DNA of 64,000 nt from Nephrocerus scutellatus (GCA_947095585.1 OX352765.1:77359976-77423975); one strand, 5' to 3'. Shown: positions 46,701 to 58,172, counted from the first letter of the stretch. Numbers and translations are program-made. Notes: a model not told the origin generated them from the sequence alone.

Positions 46701-49700
46701 GCCGCTTGGCTATCCGAGAAAATGCGGATATCCTTAGCGGATATGAGGTTTCTCTTCAGCCAAGACAAGACTTCATTAATCGCCATAATTTTTAAGCCTG
46801 TAAAACACTACAATGATTAGGAAGACGGAAAGAATGCAATGCAAGCAAACACCTCCGTCAACCACGCCATCAGTTTTTGACCCGTCTGAATGAATGTCAT
46901 AATTTTCCAACTGAGCTCCCTCTTTCCAGAATGATCTGGAAAGCCCATTTGTTTCCAAGGGCTTTTTGCAAGAGAAGAGTGCCACTATGGCTTGTATGTT
47001 TGGTTTCCAGCTTAACTTTTGTCTAGTATTAGACCCAAATACTTGGCTTTATCAGAGAAAGTTAAGCTTGTACCGTGGGATTATTATATCCCAGTGAGAG
47101 GACAAGTTCAGTTTTTGGTGGTTTACTCCTAAACCACAGCAATCTGCTCAACTTGTTAGCTTGTTCTTAGAAGAAGGAAGAGATGGATACGTTACAGTTT
47201 GAGTTAAGGTTGTTAGGAGCTTTTTGCAGAAGTTCTTTTAATGTTTTAGGACGCTTTCCCGAAACGGCAATAGCAAAGTCATCCGCATAAGCGATCACTC
47301 AGCAGTCCGCAGCCCTCCCTTCTCAGCAACAGGAGCAGCAGCTCATTCACCACTAAGTTCCATAGAAGGGGGGGGGGGGGGGGAGGGGGCAGGAATCCAC
47401 CTTGCGGGCTCCTCTGCAGACAGACTGAATGTACCCACTATTAGTGTTGTATACAAAGGTATAGATGATTGATGGAAACTCTGAAAGTTATTAAATAAAT
47501 GTTCGTCCAAAGTGAATGAATGTTTTGTGAACAAATGATCACTGTGGAATTATAGTCCTTTCGAAAATCTTGCTTAATATGAGAGCAAAAAAATCCCATA
47601 ACAGTGTGCAACCAAAAATGTTGTGTAAATCCTTTCAACGTTTAACTAAAGAAGACTTTATTTACATTTAAGAAACGAATGTTTTTACGAAGAGTTGCGG
47701 AAATTTCTTATGTAATATAAATAAAAAGAACTTATTTTTCATATTAGTGTTCGATTTGAATTCTCAACTGCCAGACAATGTTTGCTTTGAACTGCAAATA
47801 CTGACATTGACCGTGACAACAGAGAATTGTAAATCTAAACTTTCCGTTAACACTCACCTGGTTCGGTTTCAATGCAATCCAATTAAGTGTCGGTAATTTG
47901 TATTTAGTCTGCACCTTCCGCTTGATGGTCATCGCTCCGTCGGGTGCTGGCATAAAGCCGGCAGCTGGTGGTGGGGGTGGCGAAAATGTTGACATAAATG
48001 GTGCAGGTGGTGGAGGCATTCGCATGCCACTGTTGATGCCATTCGAATTGTGACAAACAGTGTCGTGGCCAGACATTGTATCAGCACCACCACACATTCC
48101 GCCCATTATCATTGGAGGTGGTGGTGGTGGTGGTGGCACTGGTGGTAGAGGCGGCGGTGGTGGTGGAGGCATCGACACCTCAGGTAATGGTGGCGGTGGC
48201 GGTGGCAGTGGCGGAGATACACACTTTTCCGGCGACTCAAGATTGCCATTCATCAACGTGATAATACCCTCAGCATTCGACATTGATCTTGGCAAGGATC
48301 TTGTCAGCGTCTGCAATTCCAAATTCTTACTCTGCAGCATTATGTCGCGTTTTTTCAACTCCTGCTCGTTGTGTTTTAGTATCTTTCGCAATGTTGTGAC
48401 TTCCTCGTCCATTTTACAATTTGCCTCAAGCAAATCATCTCGTTTGGTCTGCACTTCTGACATTTCCGTCTCCATCTCAGCCATTTTATACATAAACTCA
48501 GCATTACTATCAACCAGTCGTTCCAGATCGTCTTCCAACTCCTGCACTCGCTCGAGGGCCGCTGTCTTTGTCTCAGAATCCTCCATGAGCGCCGCTACAT
48601 CGAAGACATTATCTAGGTATGCACAGATCTGCACCTTCAGCTCTTCCGATTCCGTAAGCCTTAATTTCTCTAAATATTTATCCAGTCCCAGTGCTGTAAA
48701 CTCATATTGCAGATGCACTCGGTAGTTCATGTCATCTACTGAATGAACGACGATATTCATGAACTGCATACATGCGACCATAAAATCAATGTTAAATGCT
48801 TCGAAATTCATAAAATACTCCATTAGTGTATGGAATCGTCTCTTCTCCTGGCATACTTCCTTGAAATTATCGAACGACGACAGAATAATCTCGTGGCCAC
48901 CTTTGACCAAACATATGGCGGCCAACAGCTCGAGCACGAGTGCTTTCGTCCGCAGAGATTTGTGTATGAGACTCAGGGCAATGCAATTGATTGCCTCGCG
49001 ATGCTGGATGACCATATTGAAGCCGTATTTGTTATTCATTATCGCTCGCAGGCACATAATGCACACATGAATATCGTCTGTCGAAGCACCCATGTTCAGT
49101 TTCGCAATGTGCCGTGAACGTCGCTTTATGCTTGGACTGTCTAGGACACAGGCTAGCGACGGCCGAAGGAAGCCATTGGACGATGATGAATAATGATTGT
49201 TGTGACGATTGGATTCATTGTGACCGAGGAGGCTGCTGTTACCGGAACTAATGCCACCCGTGGCTGTTCCACCGAGAATGCTGCTGGCATTTCCACAACT
49301 ACCAATACCACCACTTATAACACCACCCACGCCGACGACGCCACCACCACCACCACCACCAATACTATGTGACGTTGTATTAGCCAGATTTAAACGTTCC
49401 TCCGATTCACTGAGGGCTTCTTGTATCCTCTGTTCGTGTCGCATCATCTGCAAACGAAAACTTAAATAGTCAACAAGAGCGTCCAGCCCTTGATTGGTTT
49501 CATCTAGAAACTCTTTAACCCATTCAATATGATTTGTTCGCAGCGAAATCTCAAGATCTCGCAGCACTTGTGTTGACGTCGATTCGCCAACCATTTTACG
49601 TTTCTGACAAAGAAAATAGTAGAAGAAAATCTGTAAGTACACATTGGGTGAGCAGAACGGGGAAAACAATTGTAAGTGAGTGAGTATAGTAAGTACAGAT

Positions 49701-52700
49701 AGAACAAAGTATTAGTATAGTACGGTTATAGATAAAAATAAAACTTAACTATTGTATATTAGTGTATGTAGAACTAGAAGTCAATAATCGTTTACAACAA
49801 CAACAAAAAACCAAATCGTACAATTTTATAGAAACTGACAAATAGAGTCTATTGTAGGATAAAAGGAAATTTAAGTCGGTCTTCCCATTTAAAGCTTAAC
49901 GAGTATTAATTTATCAAGCATACGTATTATGGTGGAAGAAATAGAACGGCTTTTGTTAATTTTAACGAAACAAAATAACCAAAACCAAGCTAGGCAAATA
50001 TCACATACTTCACAATAAGCTTTAACTTAATTGACGACTACGAAAAGAGGAGTTTATAACTAGAAAAGAAGAACGTTTGAATTAGAAAAAAAAAGAACAA
50101 AAAAAAACTACTTTTGGAATGAACAAAGAGAACAGAAAAAGGATTTTTAAAGTTAGAGAACCAAAAAAAACACAACCCATAAAAATAAAAATTTTTCATG
50201 TAAATTCTCTAATAGGAGATAGGAGGTTACTTTGGAAAAAATTAATTCTAGAGCAAAGTTTTTTCAAAAACTGTTGTCAGCAGATGTGTAATGTGAATGT
50301 GTAAAAAAATTGTATGGGTGACCCCGACCTTGGGGCCCGATCACTTCCAACTTTCAATCCTAAGTATTATAATCGGAGATACATCATCATCATATTTGGC
50401 TCAACAACCGGGGTCCGGTCCTGGCCTCCCGCAAAGTCTCTCCACCGGTCCGAATTTTGAGCCGATGTCATCCAGTTTTGGATCCCTAAACTCTGGGCGT
50501 CCTGGTCTACGCAATCCTTCCAGCGTAGGCTTGGCCGGCCTCGCTGTCGTGTTCCATAGATAATACCTCAAAGGACTTTCCAAGCAGGATCCTCTTCGCT
50601 CATGCGACCTAGGTGTCCTGTCCACCGGAGCCTACTGAGCTTAATTCTCTTCATGTCGACATTGCGGTAACGCTCGTAGATCTCATCATTATAGGTAGAG
50701 AGTCTCCGCAATCGTCCTGCCTCAAATAAGGGGTCAACAATTCTCCGTAAGAATTTTCTCTCGAACGCGGCTAAGAGGTCAGAATGGTTTTTGCTAAGCA
50801 CCCAAGTCTTGGATCCATCTCTAAGTACTGGTATGACCATTGTCTTATACACCATAACCAGATGTTATGGTTAAGTTGCTGGATTTGAAGAGTCTTGACA
50901 GACTATACCTAGTAGGCTCTGTTGTTTTTAAGCAGTCGTGCGCGTATTTCAAGTTCCATGCTGTTATCGGCTGCTACAGTTGACCCGAGATAGTTAAAGG
51001 ATTGCACTACTTCAAATTCGCTCTCCACTATTTTATTTGCGAGCCCAATGTTAGATCTTCTACTCGCAGACGTGGCCACCATGTACTTTGTTTTGCTCTC
51101 ATTTATGTGCATCCCCAGATTTTATGCCGTCTGGATGAAAGCTTTCTGTACAGCTCCTACCAACCATGTCAATATCGTCTGCGTAAGCTAGTATACAGTA
51201 TCAAAATTGACTTATAGAGGATTGTTCTTCTCGCCGTTACGTCAGAGTCTCGGATCACTTTCTCCAATTGCAGGTTGAATAGGAGGCAGGCCAGTGCATC
51301 CCCTTGTCGGCGCCTGTTATATATGTCGAATGGGCTTGATAGTAATCCGGATAATTTTACTTGGTTTAAACCATTGGTCATGGTCAACCTACATAGTCGT
51401 GTCCGTTAATTTGGGATGCCGAATTCTCTCATGGCTTTATAATGTCCTACTCTGGCTATGCTTTTATAGGCGGCTTTAAAGTCTATAAAAAGATGATGCA
51501 GTTAGTTTGGAAATTCTAGACATTTTTCCATCACCTGCCTAAGGGTGTAAATCTGAGCAGTTATTGATTTGCCTGGGATGAAGCCATACTGGTATAGACC
51601 AATGCTGACTTTAGCGTTGTGAAGAGCAAATATAGGTTGATTAGACCTGAAACGAGTGTTTACGTTGCTGACAAAAGGACCTGGAACTAGAGAACGGGTT
51701 TTTGAAGAACATCTACTGTAGTAAAATTTGTAGAAAACTGTTAAAGCCTCTCCCCATTTCATCTAGGCTCCAAGGAATTAGGAAATGAAGTAATAGTTAC
51801 ATCGTTTATCATACGGACAACTCTATGGCTAATTCTATCAACATAATGCAAATGCGATTTTGGCGCCCCGCCCGAAACATATGAATTAAATTCTAAAACT
51901 AACATTTCAAACCTAACATTTTAAGTGAATCAGATTTTACAATAGGGGCACCATTAATTACTGGTGGCACGTAACGATGAATTGTCTTTTGAAAAAAAAA
52001 GACAAGCCTGGAATTTATTCAGATCAAATTCCACCCTATTAGATCTGCCCCAATCAAGAATGAGTTGAATGTTCACCAGAATAGCCGTATTCATTAAATC
52101 TTATCAATCAAGCGAGAATTGCATTCTTTTTGATAGCGTTGTATTATCAGCAAATGAATGGAAACCACAGGTTGTAGAGGAGAATAGGTCATTGATATAT
52201 ATCAAGAAGAGTGAAGGCGACAATGATGACCCTTGTGGCATGCCAGCATTAATTCCATGCGAAACTGAAGATATTCCATTCAATACAACTTTTATTTTAC
52301 GGTTCCATAAATAATCCTCAATCCATGCAATGATGAGAGTTGTGTAAGTTGAGCGAACGAATATAAGGCAATAATGCCATACATACTCTTTTAAAAGCCT
52401 ATGAAATCTAAGGATACAACGCTTGATTAATCTAGATTTTCAATGCTTCGCTCCCAAAAATGAGTCATGTCTGAGTTCACCTGAGGAGGGATTTTTACGA
52501 AATCCATACTGCACATAGGATAAAAGAGCATTCGAAACTTATAAGTTTAAAATGAACGATGGATTCTATTACCTTCGATAGAATCGTTAACAATGCCATA
52601 GGGCGGTAGTTAATGGGAGCAGATTTATCACCTTTATCGGAACTGGAAATATTACAAATTTTCCGAATCGAGGGAAAACACCTGTCTTTATTAAGAGATG

Positions 52701-55700
52701 AAACAATTTGCTTAGCGTTTTCGCCAGAGTATTATGACGCATTTAAGACAGCTCTTCGTAGATAATGGACCATAATACTGACAGATCACGTTCGTGCAGC
52801 ATTCAATGCCTTCGTTAGAAGACTAGACGCAATCATCCGCACCAAAGAGCTTAATCGAGCAGATACGTATTTTTCATAAAATTTTAAATGATTTTTATAT
52901 TCTCTAAAAAAAATTAATAAAAATATTCATAAATGACAAACTTACAGCCTTTTGATTTAGCAGCACTTCAGACGACCGCGTCGTGGATGAATTTCCATAA
53001 ATTGTGTGGATAGTATCATTACAGCAAAATACCTTGTCAGAAGCATTAGGTTAGGTTAGGTTGCGGTAGCAGCTAATGCTCACTTGGACCATACGCAGTC
53101 ATTGGTGTTACCACAGGATCATATACCTTTCCACTTTTCAGAAGATCCATTCAGAGCTCCTTATGAATCCAAGTATACCTCGCACTTTGCCGTTTTCGAG
53201 ATCTGATAGGTTATTCATGAACCACTTACCTAAGTGTTTGTGCCTTCTGTGCATTAGTGCCGGACATGAGCAAAGAAGATGTTCTATGGTGTCCTCCTCC
53301 TCCTCCTCGTCCATGCAGCTTCTGCAGAAGTCATTATATTGGACACCCATCCTTCTCGCGTGTTCCCTAGTGTTCCTGTCATTAACCCTACAACCGTTCT
53401 TAGTTGACGTCTTTGCAGGGAAATAATCGCAGTTGAGCTCTTGAAGTCCAGCTTCGGCCAAACCTGTCTTGAAATATTGCAAGTGTCGGTGTTTTCCCAG
53501 CTTTCATTTGTTATGTTTTTTGCCTCTTTTCGAAGCTCAAGTTTTCAGTGTCGCGATAGGACTCCCTACCTCTGCCTTTTCCGGTAGCAGCTGGAGAGTC
53601 GTACCACGTTTAGCTAACTCGTCCGTCCTGCAGTTCCCCTCAATATCCGGGTGGCCCGGGACCCAAATTATCCTTATATTGAACTACTCACTCATCTTGT
53701 TAAGAGAGGAGTGACAGCTCAACGCCACCTTAGATTTCAGCGATACCACCTCCAACGAATTTATGGCCGCCTGACTGTCCAAGTAAATGATTATCTTCTT
53801 TGAAGATAGTACATGATGCTTCAGCCAACTCATAACCTTATCAATCGCTATCAGCTCAGCCTGGTATACGCTGCAGCGATCAGGTAGGCGGAAAGAGATG
53901 CTTACTTTCAGCTTGTCACAGAAGACTCCTGCTCCTACTTTACCGTCTAGTTTAGAGCTATCCGTGAAAAACTGTATTGTTTCATTATCGGTTACGGATC
54001 CACTCTTCCAGTCTTCTTTGGAGGGTATTGTTGTCCAAAAACCTTTTTGAAAGCATAACATTGGTGTTATATAATCAAGTTTCGTCAGCTCTTGCTTTAG
54101 CGATTTAGTTAGCCCCTTTTGAAGACATTTCCACTGATTGACAGCTAACAGTCGCGTAGCTGTAATTGCCGGTTTCTGTTTGCCAAATATATCTAGTGGG
54201 ATAAGCTGGAGCATAACCTCTAGAGCGCGAGTTGGTGTAGATCTCAGCGCCCCGCTTGTATACGTGGTTTTTTACATAGCTGGCCACCATGCGCTTACCC
54301 CATACAGTAGTGTTGGTCTCACTACTGAAGTGTAAAGCCAGTGTACCAGCTTTGGTTTCAAACCCAATTTTTTACCAATGGCGTTCTTGCATCAGTATAA
54401 AGCAATATTCGCTTTATTTACTCGTTCTATTATAAAGGGTGATCAGATTGGAGGTAATTTTTCCAATAGGTTTTTTTTTTGACATGTCACGCGTGACTAC
54501 TGTCAAACTAAATACATAATTTTATTCAGTATTCATTGACATTTCATCATGGAAAGACTAACGCCTCAACAATGTTCACAAATCGTACAATTGTATTACG
54601 AAAATCGACGCTCTGTGAAAAAGGGTCCTCGCGCGTTCAGGCCAACTTATGGTGTACATAATCGTCCTACCGAACGCATTATTCGGCAACCATCAGCAAA
54701 CTTGAGAATAATTTTACATTATTGGATGATACTCGACGGATTAGACCACGTACAGCCCGAAATGAAGAGAATATTGCGGCTGTAAGTGAGAGTTTTGCCG
54801 AAAACCCGGAAGAATCGATTTGGCGCCGTTCTCAACAACTTGGCCTATTTTATGGCATTACTTGGGCCATTTTAAGCAGATATCTTGGTTTGAGAGCGTA
54901 TAAAATACAGCTAGTCCAAGAATTGAAGCCGGCCGACCTTCCAACGCGACATATTTTCAGTCGTTGGGCTCTTGAAAAACTCGCCGAAGATCCGTATTTT
55001 GGGACTCGAATTTTGTTCAGCGGTGAGGCCCATTTTTGGCTTAATGGGTTCGTCAATAAGCAAAATTGCCATATTTGGGCTAAAGAGCAAACAGAAGCCT
55101 TTCACGAACTGCCATTACATCCATTGAAACCTACCGTTTGGCGCAGCCTATGGCCTGGAGGAATCATCGCACATATTTCTTCAAAGACGAGGCTGGCGCC
55201 TATGTAACAGTGAATGGCGAACGCTATCGCGCTATGATAAACGACTTTTTGATGCCGGAAATTGAAGCCCGTGATCTCCACGACATTTGGTTCCAACAAG
55301 ACGGCGCTACATCTCATACAGCCCGTGACACAATGGATTCACTGCGTCCTCGTTTCGGTGAGCAATTTATCTCTCGTTTCGGACCGGTGGATTGACCACA
55401 AAGATCGTGTGACATCAAAACCTTTGGACTTTTTTTTTGTGGGGGAATGTAAATTCTGAATGTTTTGTGGATAAACCAGCTACGGTTGAGGCATTGGAAG
55501 CCAACATTACTCAAGTTATTCGCGAGATACCGACCGAAGTCCTTGAGCGAGTCATTCAAAATTGGTGTTTACGGATGGCCGAATTACGGCGCAGTTGCGG
55601 CCAACTTTTGAAAGGGATTATCTTCAAAAAATAAATGTCGTGAATGGTTCTAAACAAAAATAATAAAGATTGCCCAATCAATTTGAATTTTTGTTGTGTT

Positions 55701-56568
55701 ATTACAATTTAAAATCCGATACTTCTAAATTGATCACCCATTATTAGTTTTCCAGCTCAGTTGCCTATCCAAGATTGTCAGATTGTCAGAAGCTTTATTA
55801 CGATTGGATTTTTTCTGCTTTTTTTTACCGATATCCAAATTCAGAGCCAGCTGCTGCTTTACAACTTGTTTTTTTTATATTTCAGATGAGTCGAAAATGT
55901 CAAGTTTATTTATATTATTGTTATTTTTATTATTATTTAAGTATATCAAGTGCCAACAAGTTCTTATTACCTAGCTTTTTCTATATAAATAAAAACGGTT
56001 TAAAAATTATTTAAAAGATCGATTACTGCTAGTTCCTGTTCTAACCAGCAAAGCTAAAATACTATCGCCCGTTATTGGTCAAAAACCTGTAGCATCTTCA
56101 TTAAGAAAAGCACCTATACTGTATGTTGCAGGCAAATGCAAATAGAACAACGAGTTTTGATAAGACTTTGCAGTACTTTTTAGACGTTATGCAAAACAAA
56201 AATCCAAAATAGTTTACTAATGGCAACTGGTTTTTTTTCCATATCCGAAAAGATTTCAAAAAGTTCGCAAAGATTTTAGCAATTTACCAATAACAAATAA
56301 GAATTAACAAATATTTTGATTGTTATTTTCTCTAATTTTGTACAAATTAACATAAAATTATAGCATCTATTTTATTAAATACGAGTACATACACACATAT
56401 ACATATATATTAATATTTAAACAATAAATTTTAATCAATTAAAAGTCTTTTTCAAATAAACAAAAAACTTCGTTAACTCACCCGATGACTTCGTGATGCT
56501 TTTGGATCCAAATATGTTCTCAATTTGTTTAGATAATGCGATGGCGGATCTTTAGCCTGAACCATTTC
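37725..56568 (-). CDS. Frl: Frl, FMNL-family formin, 7 coding exons, 5' end missing
   Basis: Exons: 56568-56482, 49603-47858, 43587-43383, 43318-43026, 42955-42401, 42335-42216, 37937-37725. These sum to 3219 nt (1072 residues plus TAA) and all phases fit. The first exon seen encodes the conserved [17 protein letters not shown] stretch of the GTPase-binding region. The large second exon holds [12 protein letters not shown], a glycine-rich insertion, the FH3/DID core ([23 protein letters not shown]), a coiled coil and the FH1 proline runs (about 48250-47930). Exons 3-6 encode FH2, including [18 protein letters not shown]. The last exon has a DAD-like segment, [11 protein letters not shown], followed by a basic RRSQRRR. 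Formins of this class nucleate and elongate unbranched actin filaments downstream of Rho/Cdc42 GTPases and are held inactive by DID-DAD contact. The amino-terminal exon expected from FMNL proteins was not found between 56569 and 64000, so it probably lies beyond the window. Introns 1 and 2 are packed with transposons. Confidence 0.95.
38100..38116. repeat. TG dinucleotide run
   Basis: Short (TG) microsatellite in the last Frl intron. Confidence 0.8.
38117..39250. other. Frl last intron, no feature recognised
   Basis: AT-rich intron sequence. Short ORFs have no domain. Confidence 0.4.
39280..40130 (+). mobile_element. I-like retroelement, RNase H part, 5' piece
   Basis: Shifted frames give [14 protein letters not shown] (post-RT), [11 protein letters not shown] (RNase H start, near 39588), [10 protein letters not shown] (near 39775), and [22 protein letters not shown] (39880). 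This continues to [18 protein letters not shown]. The rest is displaced to 40878. Confidence 0.75.
40131..40870 (-). mobile_element. jockey-like RT fragment inserted in the I-like copy
   Basis: The minus strand reads [15 protein letters not shown] (RT catalytic YADD, near 40750), [18 protein letters not shown] sequence in a shifted frame, then [20 protein letters not shown] (about 40520). Both flanks belong to the plus-strand I-like element. Confidence 0.8.
40878..41150 (+). mobile_element. I-like retroelement, 3' piece with TAA tail
   Basis: The ORF has [18 protein letters not shown] (cysteine motif) and [11 protein letters not shown], then a CCCACCTACAATAGTAATAATAAT end. It is the continuation of 39280-40130; the cousin at 8370-8636 shows the uninterrupted order. 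Confidence 0.75.
41151..42215. other. Frl last intron, 5' part
   Basis: AT-rich intron, with a TATATA/TGTG run near 41580-41615. No coding sequence recognised. Confidence 0.4.
43635..45310 (+). mobile_element. RTE-like retrotransposon with internal RT deletion
   Basis: Linker region ([20 protein letters not shown], 43720), then a 277-codon ORF with [47 protein letters not shown] and [14 protein letters not shown]. This then jumps directly to [11 protein letters not shown], so the YADD catalytic block is deleted. The carboxy region follows with frameshifts ([19 protein letters not shown] near 44907). It lies in Frl intron 2, antisense to Frl. The related minus-strand copy is at 61700-64000. 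Confidence 0.85.
45719..45860 (+). repeat. 71-bp tandem duplication
   Basis: GATAAGAATTTCCACATGG through CTGACCAGAGGTAT occurs twice, 71 bases apart, with one difference (GCGAAAG against GCGAAGG). The near-identity points to a recent duplication. Confidence 0.9.
45965..46412 (+). mobile_element. LOA/jockey-type endonuclease-RT linker fragment, runs into gap
   Basis: Frames give [31 protein letters not shown] and [16 protein letters not shown], the same region as 20030-20240 in the Pex1 intron copy. It ends at the N gap. Confidence 0.65.
46413..46612. other. assembly gap, 200 N
   Basis: Exactly 200 ambiguous bases, so the length is probably a placeholder. ORFs drawn across it are artefacts. 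Confidence 0.99.
46613..47335 (-). mobile_element. LOA/jockey-type RNase H and RT-end fragment
   Basis: The minus strand has [20 protein letters not shown] (RNase H, 46730-46670), [15 protein letters not shown] (near 46880) and [11 protein letters not shown] (near 47300). Frameshifts separate them. It is opposite in orientation to the piece left of the gap. Confidence 0.7.
47366..47386. repeat. poly(G) run
   Basis: About 18 consecutive G and then GAGGGGG. Long G homopolymers are a common place for assembly error. Confidence 0.8.
49604..50369. other. Frl intron 1, 3' part
   Basis: AT-rich intron before the large Frl exon; A-rich run near 50080-50110. At about 50310-50390 a reversed, diverged fragment of the TTTGCACAC-type repeat may be present (ATAATCGGAGATACATC). 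Confidence 0.35.
50395..51770 (-). mobile_element. RTE-like retrotransposon, second copy of the 13.4-kb family
   Basis: The minus strand reads in order [19 protein letters not shown] (51310), [18 protein letters not shown] (51112), [20 protein letters not shown] (near 50990), [17 protein letters not shown] (50810) and [20 protein letters not shown] (50630). The same protein order and wording as 13400-15530, but opposite orientation. 5' truncated, with frameshifts. Confidence 0.82.
51900..52870 (-). mobile_element. jockey-like RT fragment
   Basis: The minus strand gives [17 protein letters not shown] (near 52610), a [18 protein letters not shown] stretch with [13 protein letters not shown] (near 52230-52190), SFADNTTLS (near 52145; FADN in place of YADD), then [20 protein letters not shown] (near 52050). 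Frames are broken. Confidence 0.78.
53045..54430 (-). mobile_element. LOA/jockey-type RNase H-bearing 3' part with TTAGG-like terminus
   Basis: The ORF at 54214-53684 contains [32 protein letters not shown] and [16 protein letters not shown] (RNase H). Then [18 protein letters not shown] in a shifted frame, and a cysteine motif [21 protein letters not shown]. The 3' end at 53047 reads TTAGGTTAGGTTAGG in plus-strand form. Its 5' side stops at the mariner insertion at 54435. Confidence 0.8.
54435..55741 (+). mobile_element. Tc1/mariner-family element, full length, inactive transposase
   Basis: The ends are inverted: AAGGGTGATCAGATTGGAGG on the left against ATGGGTGATCAATTTAGAAG read inward from the right. 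TA lies on each side. The transposase frame starts [20 protein letters not shown] and has a helix-turn-helix half, [11 protein letters not shown], the catalytic block and [12 protein letters not shown]. The first catalytic Asp is lost (FSGEAHF where the family has FSDEAHF). The last one also looks lost ([10 protein letters not shown]), and frameshifts break the ORF near 54700, 55150 and 55395. It lies in Frl intron 1. Confidence 0.85.
55742..56481. other. Frl intron 1, 5' part
   Basis: AT-rich intron between the mariner and the first Frl exon in the window. No coding sequence seen. Confidence 0.4.
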
Positions 56569-57500
56569 CTAAAAAACAACAATGCATATATTTAAAGCAA
56601 TTAATAAATACTACGAACAATATAATAATCATTTCATAAGCAAAACTCTTTAAAAATATAAAATTTGATTAATAGGCATTCACATTAGAAGGTATTGTTC
56701 GTCAGTGCCGCCATAGCACCACTCCACACATCGCGTAATATTTAAATACGTGCGCACTTTTCAAGAGAGTGGAATTTTTTTAATTGCTAATTTATCATTT
56801 AATCAGACAGCTTCCGCATTATTTGTCGTTACAAAAATTGTTAGAAATATCAAGGGGAACTGGTTTTTGCATAGCAGCAGCAATCCCCAAGTATCTGCAG
56901 TGATGGAAATTAAAAAGCGAATTGGGTGCTGAGCGCAACTCAGTATTGTGCTCTGACGCTTTTGTTTACTTCTTAAGATAAAAAAACTAAAATGACACCG
57001 GAAGTACAACTGACTAGCAACTGCAAAACTGCAAATGTACTTATTAGTACACGAGTCTTTACAAACTCGTAGTATATGTAAAGATAAAGGATTGCCTTAA
57101 TTTGTCTTTTGTTTATGTCATGCTTCTTAATTATACTGCCATAACATTTTATAGAGCAATTAAGACTAGATTGACACTCTAACTGAAGTTAAAATTTCTA
57201 AATTGATAATAAACATAAAGCTTGCAATTAGAACTGTTAAGTTAAAGATTTGTCTATCATAACAAGAATAAAATGTTTAGACTGACTTATGTTTAGGTGT
57301 TTCGCTGGGAAAACAATGGTGTTTAATAATGTGCATTTTAATGATGGCTTTGATAATTAAACGAATGCTGATCGACTGTTTGGGGGTAAAATTGTATCCA
57401 GATGAATAAGATATTCACAAAATCCGATTTTTTTTATCAGCTTTCTATTTCTATTAATAACAAAATGCTATCAACATTGCCCGACAGTGATCGTATGCAC
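56569..57500. other. upstream Frl intron (probable)
   Basis: The Frl exon at 56568 has a good acceptor, so this is probably intron. AT-rich, no exon recognised. Confidence 0.4.
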
Positions 57501-57516
57501 TCAATTATCATTTCGT

Positions 57517-58050
57517 TCATAGCTGGAGTTCATAGGAAGAGGAAAAGATGATATGTCTATGCACGTGTGTTTTAAATGGCTGCAGATCAAAAAAATGAGG
57601 AAACACAGAATTGGGCAATTCATTCCACATAACTATAGTGCGGCTAAGGAAGGAATCTCCGAAGACAGGCCTAATGGTAGACCCGTGGGCTCGAGTTGAG
57701 GCACGGGTATTACGGATGGATGGATGTGGGCGCCGTGGCTCAGTGGATAAGTGCATGGACTTCTGAGCAGGGGGTTCGTGGTTCGAATCAACAATAACAC
57801 AAAAATTATTTTTCACAGTGTCCCACCTCTCGCGAATGGGTGACAAATGTTTCGAGAGTAATATACTTGTCACGGAATGCTTCTCAATTCGCCGGCATTA
57901 AATTGTAGGTCCCCTCCATTTGTGTGCAAAAATATACCTGCTCAACACAAATGGTTGCGAGAAACAAGGCCTTGGACCGCAATGCTCTATCGCGCCGAAT
58001 ATTATTATCATTACGGATGGGTTCAAGGGGTTCATACCTAAAATTTCAGG
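57517..58050 (-). mobile_element. jockey-like retroelement carboxy tail, split by a SINE
   Basis: The minus strand reads NTRASTRAHGSTIRPVFGDS and FLSRTIVMWNELPNSVFP, the usual last motifs of jockey pol. The SINE at 57720-58009 interrupts it; the sequence resumes at 58010 with the duplicated target. Confidence 0.7.
57720..58009 (+). mobile_element. full-length tRNA-derived SINE, copy 1
   Basis: The head resembles a tRNA gene, with A box TGGCTCAGTGG (57739) and B box GGTTCGAATC (57780). The body includes TGTCCCACCTCTCGCGAATGG, CCATTTGTGTGCAAAAATAT and AGGCCTTGGACCGCAATGC, and the tail is ATTATTATC. It is flanked by an exact 11-bp duplication, ATTACGGATGG, at 57709-57719 and 58010-58020. No coding capacity. 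Confidence 0.9.
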
Positions 58051-58172
58051 TTTTTCGGTTACTTCGATGCAAGATTATCCAAACTACTATGTGCATTAAC
58101 ATAAGGAGTCCGGTCTAGTCCTCCCACAAAAAAGCCCTCCTCCTATTTTAAGCCAATGTCATTTAGTTACGT

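Noticed and set aside
46344..46820. ORFs spanning the N gap
   Set aside because: The middle is unknown sequence; the two sides are pieces of different orientation.
48060..48725. 221-codon plus-strand ORF rich in Gly and Ser
   Set aside because: It is the antisense shadow of the Frl FH1 proline runs and coiled coil.
53045..53065. Telomeric TTAGG repeats
   Set aside because: Only two or three units, always at the 3' end of LOA-like copies; Diptera lack this telomere repeat.
57728..57795. A functional tRNA gene
   Set aside because: A and B boxes are present, but it continues into a SINE body with target duplications and no proper acceptor stem could be drawn.
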